Assembly (NCBI GenBank): GCA_034696485.1
Contig: JAQIWT010001205.1
Coordinates: forward strand, 1 to 11,946
From: Isohypsibius dastychi
Lineage: Eukaryota > Tardigrada > Eutardigrada > Parachela > Isohypsibiidae
Length of the DNA stretch: 11,946 nt
Direction: 5' to 3'
Shown here: in pieces, positions 1 through 7,904 of the stretch
How positions within the stretch are numbered: position 1 is the stretch's first letter
How the letters are laid out: every line of letters starts with the position of its first letter
Notes under the pieces: model-generated
What the model was told of the DNA's origin: nothing
Seen by the model: only the letters and a program-made list of their open reading frames with translations
The model's database searches: none
Made by a program: the position numbers and the translations under genes

Positions 1-313
1 CTCCACTTGTCGCTGGTTGTAGCTGGTTCGTCCCCACTTGTCGCTGGTTGTCGCTGGTTTGTCTCCACTTGTCGCTACCTGTAGCTGGTTTGTCTCCACT
101 TGTCGCTACCTGTCGCTGGTTCGTCCCCACTTGTCGCTGGTTGTCGCTGGTTTGTCTCCACTTGTCGCTGGTTGTAGCTGGTTCGTCCCCACTTGTCGCT
201 GGTTGTCGCTGGTTTGTCTCCACTTGTCGCTATCTGTAGCTGGCTGTCGCCATTTGTAGCCGGTTGTCGCTCCTTGTCGCTGGATGTCGCCGCATGTAGC
301 CGGCTGTCGCTGT
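1..313. repeat. Minisatellite, 31-bp unit nested on a 10-bp unit
   Basis: Eight tandem units with an exact 31-bp period start at 3, 34, 65, 96, 127, 158, 189 and 220, each opening with CCACTTGTCGC. Within a unit the pattern is two decamers of the type TTGTCGCTGG or TTGTAGCTGG plus an 11-mer ending in TTCGTCC or TTTGTCT. From about 224 to 313 the 31-bp order is lost, but nine consecutive decamers of the form NTGTNGCNNN remain in perfect 10-bp phase. Units 2, 5 and 7 are identical over their variable part, as are 1 and 6, which points to block duplication. The array is cut by the window start, so its true length is unknown. Both strands are open in some frames only because of the repeat; I do not regard them as genes. 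Confidence 0.95.
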
Positions 314-1641
314 GCTGCAAACGGCGACGACTCCGTAGAAGTGTGTACGGATCGTGCCATATCTACTCATAACGCGGAACTTGGTTGAGAACTCTAATCA
401 CTTCTGCCGCAAAACAAGCTCGCCGAAGCCACCCGCGCATTATCCGGCCGTAAGGTTCTAAAAACGGACTATTGGTGAAGAAAGCTGAGTTGTATCGTAC
501 ATACAACATTTTGAATTCAAAACGCGACAAAAATGCAGAAAAAAGACTGCTGATAAAAACAATTCCGATTTTTGTTGGCTTCCGTTATTTTTTCCCGATG
601 AGGTCGACGAAAACCGACATTGTTTTAACGATTTTCTAAATTTACCTGGTTGTTGTGTTTTTCTTGGTCTCGCTTCATATCATAAAAGATGTCTCTGAGA
701 CGTTTTAATGATACTCGCTCGCCCACGAATTCTACCTGAACGCGACCATACTGCAATCAAAGGCAAACTTGACACACTTGTCCCTGTGCTTAAAATCAGG
801 ATAATTAGAAGCCTAATGAGCGTACTCTGAAAAAACCGAGCACTTTACGCCAGCATCTAACGCAGCTAGTTCATATCTTAATTGACCTGACAGGTATCAA
901 AAAAACTAGTACGTCAGGTTTTGAATAATGTACCTCAGTGAATTTTGTCAGAATTTCTCACACTGTATCTTATTTTAGACAAAATTCAGAAGTCTAATTT
1001 AAGCGTTACGAGAAAACAACAAGGCGACTGAGAGTGGTTCAGCGCGAATTCACGCACGTGCTCGTCTGATCATAAATGATTAACTGGCACGTACACTTGC
1101 TATCAGATTATATGCTGATAACACAGAAATGAAAGGCACAAGATATATGGTACGTGCAGATGTTGTACGTGCGAGACAATTCTTTTTGGAACATATTACG
1201 CCCGGTCTACTCCATTGCCCAGCGTAAATAAGGACCTCTGCCCAAAATCTGTTTTTCTCCTGTCATCCCATCCAAGCTTTAGATGCCAGCTTGTAGCATT
1301 TTAAATTCTCTACGGGATAGCTACATTTGAACATTTTGCAAAACCTATCTCAAAATGGTGCCAGGTCCAGTTAATTTATCAAGGCCGACCCGTGTATTAT
1401 ATGACATTTGATGTTCATGTTAAGATTTTCTAGCAAATACGTTTTGGCGAATGCGAAGTGAGAATTTCGCCCACACATTATCAAGTTCCATGCAAAGGCA
1501 CTTCCTCTTTATCGTAGCGCCTCAGTGCCTGCTCAACGCAATCAAAACAAAATCCAATATTGGAGAATAAATCTCTACTTAAAAGAAATTCAACGAGTCA
1601 ATTCGGCAAGGATATGTCAGTGTTTAAAATCGATAAGTTTG
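314..1641. other. Intergenic DNA with no supported gene
   Basis: I see no convincing open frame, splice pattern or RNA gene here. The sequence is AT-rich with frequent stops in all frames. The only local structure is a group of CACGTR/GTACGTGC words between about 1055 and 1172: CACGTG at 1055-1060, GCACGTAC at 1087-1094, and GTACGTGC at 1150-1157 and 1165-1172. The last part must contain the 3' UTR of the minus-strand coiled-coil gene, but I could not find a canonical AATAAA on that strand close to its stop codon. Confidence 0.6.
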
Positions 1642-3106
1642 TTAAGCAAGATTGTGAGCGGAAGCATAAATATCCTCCGAATAAATGAGCTTGATAAAAC
1701 GATCTTGCATTATCTTCACGTCGTTTTTCAGATTGCGCAGTTGTTCCGTCAGGATAATAACGTCAGATTGAACGAGTTCTTTCTCGTGCGTAATTCGCTG
1801 CAGCCGAAGATTCCTTACCTGCCAAGTCAACCGCTGAAGGATTTTTTTCCTGCTCTCCGTATGCAATTCACTTAGATCTTTCTCAATGACCGAGATCTGA
1901 TGAATCCTCTCGCAGCATTCTCTAGCGTGAAGCTTATCAAACTCGTCATGAACCAAACGCTTCGTTTCCATTAAAGACTGCATCCTACGCCTGTCTTCCT
2001 CAAACTGTATTGTTTCATAAGTTTTGAGTCTGAGAATCTCGCGGTCTGCTTCTGTGAGATAACTTTCATACTCGGCCAGTATTCCATGTTGCGCATGATT
2101 AATCAATTGTTGTTGTAAATAGCACTTCTCGGCCTCAACACGTGCATCTTGCAAATATTTCCTAACTTCGATGCGTTTTTTGACCTTTGCTCTGAAAACT
2201 AATCGAAATGTTAGAATACATGATTTATATATGACCTTCAATAAAACGTTCACTGCATAGTTTATGAGATGTACATTCACGATGAGAATTGACATGTACA
2301 CTGAGCGCCTAACACTGGTGGTGAGCAAAAGAAATCTCATCATCAAACTCCACTCAGGCGAAAGTACTTTGTGATTCCATGCATTCGTAAACCGAAGAAC
2401 AAAATTCTTTCTTGTTGTTGAGCATATAATTGTATGCCATCGAACTGGTTTAGGCAACCGTGAGACATCCTGAACATTTTATTCTCGTCTGAAGTCTTTT
2501 GAAGTGGAAAAGTGTTCGAGAACACTATACTGTATTGAGGGGACTCTCGGTCGTTAAAAATCTCTGAGAAAGCAGTGTTCTCGTGGAAGCAATGGTTTAA
2601 GTGCAGTGCCAAATCACATAGAGACGATGGTGGTAAAGTCTGTATGTTGTATCTGGCTCACTGATCATAAAATACAGCGTCCCTTTAGTGGCCACCACAG
2701 AGTCTAACTATTACCTGGTACGATCTTCCGCGTGGGTGATCTTGTCAGCCAGAAGGTCAGCTTTTTCTTTTTCTTCAAGTTGTACTCTCCATCCCTTCAA
2801 GATCTGGTCTCGCAGCTGAGTCTTTTCAGAGTTTCCTCGTTTTTTGACGTTTAAATTAGTGATGAACAGTTTGAACTCATTTTGCAGTTGCAGCTGATCA
2901 TCTTTCGGTATCAGTGGCCCATCGTATACCGCTATGGCAAGTTGATCTTCGTCCTCAGTAGAAGTTACTGAGGCGGAATCTTCGCTGGCACTCACATCCC
3001 CTTTTCCATGTGAGCACTGCCATGTCTTCACGACAGACCCAAGCCTAGTTAGACGATCTTCTGACTGTTTATGTAGTACCTGCAGTCTATTTTTTGAAAT
3101 GACCAT
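1642..3106 (-). CDS. Coiled-coil protein, unassigned, two exons
   Basis: I do not recognise this protein. Exon 1 is 2715-3106 and exon 2 is 1642-2191, joined across a 523-bp intron with a GTAATA donor and a TTTTCAG acceptor; the phases match (AG|A = Arg131). The product is 313 aa. Residues 33-55 form a Ser/Glu/Asp-rich low-complexity stretch. From about 75 to 300 it is rich in Glu, Lys, Arg, Leu and Gln with heptad-like spacing and has no signal peptide or membrane segment, so a long coiled coil is likely. An in-frame TAA lies about 18 nt before the ATG, which supports the start, although an extra upstream exon is possible (see findings). The intron is about nine times longer than every other intron here and could hide an exon. 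It lies downstream of the peroxiredoxin on the same strand. A cytoskeletal or ciliary role is only a guess from the coiled coil. Confidence 0.65.
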
Positions 3107-3561
3107 CTCATCATGGCGTGGTTATTTTAAGTATTTTTGCCTCAGAATTGCTACCATGAGAACGTGTTAAATTTCTGTCCTGAAGCACAGAGCGCATTTT
3201 CCACACCATAATTTGTTCCATCTTCAATGAAGCTACACTTCGTAATTCTGGGACGTTACTCGATGCTTTCCTATGGAAAGCTGCAAAAGCTGCAAAAAAG
3301 GTCATGGTCAGTTTTTTTAAGATTTAGCTTTCGCCTCAAAGAATCGAGATGCCCACTTATTGCCAACAAAACTAGAATTTTGTTTCATTTGAGTAACAGA
3401 AATGCGTGTCAGTTATCAGTTAACATTTTTTCCTGCTGCAACGCATGAAGAAATGTGATCCAAGCCGATATTCCCGAACCAAATAAGTGCCCAATCAGAT
3501 TTCCTCTTTGGAACTTCTTAGGATTCTCAGAGTGCGAAACTGATCCATTAAAAGGATTCTT
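3107..3561. other. Spacer between two minus-strand genes
   Basis: This 455-bp stretch holds the 3' UTR of the peroxiredoxin and the 5' region of the coiled-coil gene. Short open frames exist on both strands (plus 3227-3448, minus 3111-3305). The minus one is the more protein-like in its second half and might be an upstream exon of the coiled-coil gene. No canonical AATAAA was found on the minus strand; the nearest variant is AATAAG (CTTATT on the plus strand near 3356-3361). Confidence 0.5.
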
Positions 3562-4279
3562 TTAAGACTTGGATTTCTTGAAATATTCTTTGGACTTCTG
3601 AGGATCAGTGTCGATTGCTTCATCTCCAGGTTTCCATCCAACTGGGCAAACCAGTCCATTCTCGTCAGTAAACTGGAATGCCTGGATGAGTCTCAGAGTT
3701 TCTGCGAGGAAAACATGCGTGGAACTTTTAGAGGCTAAGAGTCTGACGAAGCAGCCAACCTTCTACACTGCGTCCGACAGGCATATCGTTTACAGAAAAG
3801 TGTCTCAAATTCGCTTCGGTGTCGATGATGAACATGGCTCGATAAGCGCTGCCCTCTTTGTGACAATATACACCATACCGTTTGGCAATATCTGCGTTGT
3901 GGTCGGCGATCATGGGAAACTGCAGACTTCCACCGAGACCACCGTCTTTTCTTGGCATTTTCAGCCTGAGATTACTGAGTTAAGATTTGACTAAGCAAAA
4001 CATCGGGACTAATTACCATGCCAGATGGCTATACTGACTATCGCAAGAAACGGCCACAATCTCACATTTGATGCCTTTAAACTTGGCGACGTTCTCGCTA
4101 AAGGCTAGAAGTTCGGTTGGGCAGATGAAGGTGAAATCTCCAGGATAAAAAAATAAAACCAGATATTGTCCTTTGTACCGCGATAGCGAAATTTCCTCAA
4201 ATTCGCCGTTGAAAACAGAAGGAGCGGTGAAATGAGGGGCTGGCTCCCCGATATATATTCGAGGGCTTTCGTATGACAT
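3562..4279 (-). CDS. PRDX: Typical 2-Cys peroxiredoxin, three exons
   Basis: A thiol peroxidase that reduces hydrogen peroxide and organic peroxides and is normally recycled by thioredoxin. Exons are 4017-4279, 3760-3965 and 3562-3701, separated by introns of 51 and 58 bp with GT-AG ends and matching phases; the spliced product is 202 aa, the usual size for cytosolic PRDX1/2-type enzymes. The peroxidatic Cys53 sits in the PxxxTxxC motif (Pro46, Thr50) within FTFICPTE, Arg130 is the conserved active-site Arg (AYRAMFIID), and the resolving Cys175 is in [15 protein letters not shown] (96-99) and a C-terminal KEYF are both present, the two motifs linked in this family to easy hyperoxidation and redox signalling. 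There is no targeting peptide. The start is supported by an in-frame TAA at 4301-4303. Residue 47 is Gly in YPGDFTF, where Leu is common. Family assignment is firm; the exact orthologue is not. Confidence 0.97.
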
Positions 4280-4894
4280 AACCGCAGAAATGGCACTACT
4301 TTACATCGCAAAGGCATAAAGTGCAATCCGCCATAGAAACAGCACTGAAACCACACCACACACCATGAAGGTTTGCGATTCAATGAACAATGATAGCAGA
4401 AGTCCACTCATTCAGAGATGTGATTGTTAGGTGCGGGCATTTTGGCATTCTTTGAACCCAGGCCATGTCGAATCTGGAGTCCAGCTTCAAAACTTACTGG
4501 AAAAAATAGCTTCAGGGGGTGTAGAGTCAGGGGTCAAGGGGCCACGGGTCATGGGGCTGAAATTAGGTGGCCATGTCTGAGATGTTCAACTAAGAGTTTT
4601 TCAGGTAAATATAATCATTTGGAATCAACTCGAGTTCTATTGGAAATTTATTTCTTCGAATGTCTGTATCTTGACTCTTCTAATTTCCTTGTTTAAATAA
4701 CACTTAAAAATTTTTCCAGCATTCTGGTCGAAGAAAATTGTACCACTCTTTCATAGCAACATGATATACGGACACATTCAAATGGTGGGGAAGAGCAGCA
4801 CAAACTGCAATATTTCCCTCGATAATAATATCTTCAGATAATAAGATCCAACCATCGGGCTTGAAAATCTCCGGTACTCAAGTTTGGACGCCAA
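4280..4894. promoter_or_regulatory. Divergent intergenic region, likely shared promoter
   Basis: These 615 bp separate the start codons of the minus-strand peroxiredoxin and the plus-strand DeSI-2 gene, so promoters and 5' UTRs of both should lie here. No TATA box is convincing. A G-rich patch at 4511-4560 contains a 15-bp tandem repeat. An in-frame TGA at 4862-4864 limits how far DeSI-2 can extend upstream without splicing. On the minus strand, 4704-4874 is open for 57 codons and reads like protein; this is treated in the findings. Function here is inferred from position only. Confidence 0.5.
4531..4560. repeat. Imperfect 15-bp tandem repeat, G-rich
   Basis: GGGTCAAGGGGCCAC is followed directly by GGGTCATGGGGCTGA. 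Eleven of fifteen positions agree, all within the first twelve bases. Each copy starts with GGGTCA, which resembles a nuclear-receptor half-site (AGGTCA type), in direct orientation 15 bp apart. The block is much more G-rich than its surroundings and lies in the region between the peroxiredoxin and DeSI-2 starts. Confidence 0.6.
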
Positions 4895-5497
4895 ATGATA
4901 GCAGTGTATGCGCACGTCTATGATTTATTATGGACAAATCAATATACCTGCAACCTGGGTATCGGTGTTTTCCACTCTGGCATTGAAGTTTATGACCAGG
5001 AATATGGATTTTTTGGCCACCCATTCCGCTTCAGCGGGCTTATACAAAAGCAGCCAAGAGACACAGCGGAACTAGGTGACGCATTTTGTTATAAGGAAAC
5101 GATACTCATCGGTCATACATCCCTGACTGAGCCTGACATTCAGAACCTTCTTACTGTGCTAGCTCATGACTGGCATGGGGAAACATATAATCTGATCGAA
5201 AGGAACTGCAATCATTTTTCTGATAAATTCAGTCGGTTGATTTGTGGAAGAGGTCTTCCTGGATGGGTCAATCGCGTAGCTGAAATATCTAGTCGAATTC
5301 CTTTCATCGATCGCATTTTCCCGGCTGAACTCATCCGCCCTTTCCAAAATACAAATGCAACTATAGCGGAAGTTGTGGGTGATGGAATCGACGTCAGCCG
5401 TCTATGGGAGATTGTGTTTTGCAACAAGCTACCACTGCAACTTTCTGATCAGGAAACAACAGGACGCGTGGCACCCGTTCAAACAGAACAGATCTAA
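4895..5497 (+). CDS. DESI2: DeSI-2/PPPDE-family cysteine isopeptidase, intronless
   Basis: A predicted deSUMOylating or deubiquitinating cysteine protease of the PPPDE superfamily, normally cytosolic. The single-exon product is 200 aa, close to animal DESI2 (about 194 aa). The catalytic pair is visible: His27 in GIGVFHSGIEVY and Cys105 in ERNCNHFS. Other family landmarks are the N-terminal VYDLLWTNQYT, GHPFRFSG (41-48), the YKETILIGHTSL strand (66-77) and LPGWVNRVAEISSRIPF, which corresponds to the IPRWINRLAYFSSCIPF region of DESI2. The last 50 or so residues are divergent and likely disordered. The start is the first ATG after an in-frame TGA at 4862-4864 and matches the family's N-terminus. 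Unlike all complete neighbours it has no intron. Its stop lies 11 nt before the CatSper start, and no AATAAA is visible in the first few hundred bases after the stop. DESI1 is the other paralogue, but the N-terminal and WVNR motifs favour DESI2. Confidence 0.93.
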   Translation: MIAVYAHVYDLLWTNQYTCNLGIGVFHSGIEVYDQEYGFFGHPFRFSGLIQKQPRDTAELGDAFCYKETILIGHTSLTEPDIQNLLTVLAHDWHGETYNLIERNCNHFSDKFSRLICGRGLPGWVNRVAEISSRIPFIDRIFPAELIRPFQNTNATIAEVVGDGIDVSRLWEIVFCNKLPLQLSDQETTGRVAPVQTEQI

Positions 5498-5508
5498 GTC
5501 TTTTCTGA

Positions 5509-7503
5509 ATGGTTACTATCGAAACCGAAAAAAATGCGCTTCACTATAAAGAGCAAACGGCAACATATTTACCGACTATGTATGGAAATGACCCTGGAAC
5601 CTTTGATCAGAACTTGGTTCAATTTTCGGTTCGGCCAAAATCAATACGAGAAAATGCGCGAAACGTCGACGTGTTTGCGGACGAGTCTGCGCGAAGAGAT
5701 GCCAGGAAAAAAAGCAGCACAGCTCCCTTCAAACAAATTACGGATGGTGAAATCAATCCGTTCATCATTTTGGACGAACCTTCATCCAAGAATACTAACG
5801 AACCACAAAAATCCGTTCGAAGACGTATTCTTATTGAGCCCAATTTCAGCCTTCAGAAAAGAACAACTGGAAATGCTGAAAACCAGTTCAGGCAAATAAT
5901 CCTAGATAAGGGAATAACGGACGAAAACATAATGAAGGAAATCGATCGTGGTGCAAGCAATGCATATGAACTTGGGACTATCCAACCGCTTCGTAACATC
6001 CATGATTACGTTGATTACAGCAGTGAGACACAAGTCGAAAAGTTCATTAAGGAGCGCGTAAGATATGACGTTGTATGAACTTCTGCGTGTATCCGAACTC
6101 AGAAAACATTTCCCAGGCAGCAGGAAACTTGTTGCTCTCAAACACCTTCCGATACATGATTCTATTCGTTATTTTGCTAAACACAGTTCTTATTGGCCTT
6201 GAAACCAATCCTGCTCTGGGACTTCGATACGGATATATTTTAGAAGCGACAGAGAACGTCATCATGGGTGCTTTCATACTAGGTGTGTCTGTCTCGTTCT
6301 TGGAATTTCCTACCAAAGATAAACTCCTCTGTTTTCCCCAGAGATTCTTTTGAAGTGGTATTACAATTTCGACGTGTTTTGGAAAGGCGGTTGGAATATC
6401 TTAGACTTTGTAATAGTCTGCATTCTATTCTTCGGGAGTAATTTGCGCTTTCTGGGAACAAGTCGTGTGCTACGGATTCTGAGAGTTGTTCGTGCATTCC
6501 GATCACTTCGCGATACACCATTATTCAGTGGATGTGAGTCGCTCTAAGCAAAGCATAACGGCTGGCTCTTCTTATGTTTTATAGTGAGCCTGATTTTTGA
6601 TACGATCACCCGTTCGATGGTGGATATGGGTAACATCTGCTTGTTAATGTAAGACATTTTGAACTTCGTTCTTATTGCTCTGGTATCATTGTTTCATTCC
6701 CTGATAGGGTCATTGTTATCTGTCTGCTTGGGGTGGTTGGAGTCCAGCTATTCGGAGAATTCGCTCCTACAACCTTTGGCACCTTTTCTGACGCTGTGTT
6801 CTCCATATTCATTTGCCAGACTCAGCGCGGCTGGGTGGATATATTCAACCCATTCGTCGAAGCTGGATGGGTACGAGTTATCTTCCTCAACTGGTAGCCA
6901 AAACGGTAATGAAATTCCTTTAAAGGCAACGTATGTCGGTGGATTTGCCTATTTTGTCTTAACCATTACACTCACGTCATTCATCCTGAAAAACATGTTT
7001 GTTGCGGTGAGTTCGTGTATGTTACGGTGTTTCAGGCGGTGTAACGTAACCTAGTTCCATTTGAACAGGTGATCGTGTCTAATCTTAAGGTTGAAATGAA
7101 ACTCTCCAAAGAAGAAAGAGCTCGCAAGGAAGCGAAACGTAATAACACACAAGTCACTTCAGCTGCAAATGCAGGTGCTGAGGGGGAAGAAAACGAAGAG
7201 GATGACCGAAATCGACTGGAGCCTATGCTGGAAGCCGCAAGGGGTTGGCAAGTTGGAGAAGGGCAACGTCGAGTTCTCTCGCCCATGTTTCTTCACAAGA
7301 TATCGCTGTCTGAGCTGCAAAAGTACTTATTTTTACAAGTTGCACTCGAAGAAAATCTAGCGCAGTACCAAAAGATGAGAGCGCGTTTAAAAGAAGTTGC
7401 TTATTCTGTGAAAGATATGAACTCTTCCTATTTTCATGATTTGAGAAAAAGCGCGCCGCCGAGTATGACCAGACGTAAAACGAGAGTTCGATCTTCTAAA
7501 TAA
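5509..7503 (+). CDS. CATSPER2: CatSper sperm calcium channel alpha subunit, CatSper2-like
   Basis: A pore-forming subunit of the sperm-flagellum CatSper channel: one six-helix voltage-gated domain, four different subunits per pore. Exons are 5509-6057, 6117-6282, 6342-6533, 6585-6648, 6708-6870, 6926-7006 and 7069-7503; introns are 59, 59, 51, 59, 55 and 62 bp, all GT-AG, giving 549 aa. S1 is about 195-212; S2-S3 contain FILEILLKW and VFWKGGWNILDFVIV; S4 has Arg at 280, 283, 286, 289, 292 and 295, every third residue. The pore helix and filter lie near 357-366 and S6 near 382-409. The cytosolic tail ends in a coiled-coil-like segment (about 490-520). N-terminal DQNLVQFSVRPKSI (33-46) and the S2-S3 loop match CatSper2; the pore helix FICxTQxGWVDI also resembles CatSper4. 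The pore Asp is replaced by Arg364. The start has an in-frame TGA directly before it (TGAATG). Confidence 0.9.
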
Positions 7504-7504
7504 A
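7499..7504 (+). terminator. AATAAA polyadenylation signal overlapping the CatSper stop
   Basis: A canonical AATAAA hexamer reads through the TAA stop codon of the CatSper gene (AAA TAA A). If used, cleavage would fall some 10-30 nt downstream and the 3' UTR would be very short. It fits a compact gene, but the hexamer could also be a by-product of the Lys-stop codons. Confidence 0.45.
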
Positions 7505-7904
7505 ACTACCATGCAACCGGCACCCGACATCAACAAACTTGGAGCCGTGCTGGAGAAGCTGCATCACAGCGAGCAGAACCATGAATTCTCCTGGTGGTCA
7601 CAAGTTCGCTAAAACGAGCTTTAGCTTTATTCCCGGTGTCATCATGGTTCATTCAAAATTTGTCGATAAGATGGGTGTATTAAATTGTTTCGATTTAAAA
7701 GCAGTACATTTCCTTTTTCCAGGCCTTTCTAAGAAGGTTCATGCCATAAGAACATTTCTAGTAACAAGGAGAAGTCGTAACGAACGTTCTCTCGATCTGA
7801 ACAGTAGATTGGTCGCAAGGTCGGACAATTTTGTTGAGCAGGGATGTCAGTGACCTCTCATAATTTTAGAACTTCAGGAAATTCGTTAACATTATTCCAG
7901 TATT
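7504..7904. other. Convergent gene 3' region
   Basis: This 400-bp gap separates the tail-to-tail CatSper and WIPI genes. It contains a 33-codon plus-strand ORF at 7511-7612 in a new frame and a good splice-acceptor-like site, TTTCCTTTTTCCAG, ending at 7722. On the minus strand the complement of TTTATT at 7626-7631 is an AATAAA that could end the WIPI transcript, and an AATAAT variant lies at 7891-7896. If both canonical signals are used, the two transcripts stop at about the same place, near 7500-7630. Confidence 0.45.

Noticed and set aside
38-360. Open frames on both strands across the tandem repeat
   Set aside because: They exist because the repeat unit lacks stops in those frames; no start context, splice signals or family resemblance.
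1525-1875. 116-codon plus-strand ORF
   Set aside because: It lies opposite exon 2 of the coiled-coil gene, whose minus frame is spliced, phase-matched and has coiled-coil composition.
2192-2457. Minus-strand N-terminal extension of the second coiled-coil exon
   Set aside because: This is intron read-through: a TTTTCAG acceptor at its end joins in phase to the donor at 2714, and the extension lacks the charged heptad character.
3608-3994. 128-codon plus-strand ORF
   Set aside because: Antisense shadow of peroxiredoxin exons 2 and 3.
6894-6896. In-frame TAG suggesting a broken CatSper gene
   Set aside because: A 55-bp GT-AG intron (6871-6925) removes it, keeps phase and gives the expected pore-to-S6 spacing.
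5509-7503. CatSper4 as the gene identity
   Set aside because: The pore helix does resemble CatSper4, but the N-terminal DQNLVQFSVRP motif, FILEILLKW, VFWKxxWN and the post-S6 EERARKEAK segment fit CatSper2 better. A tree would decide.
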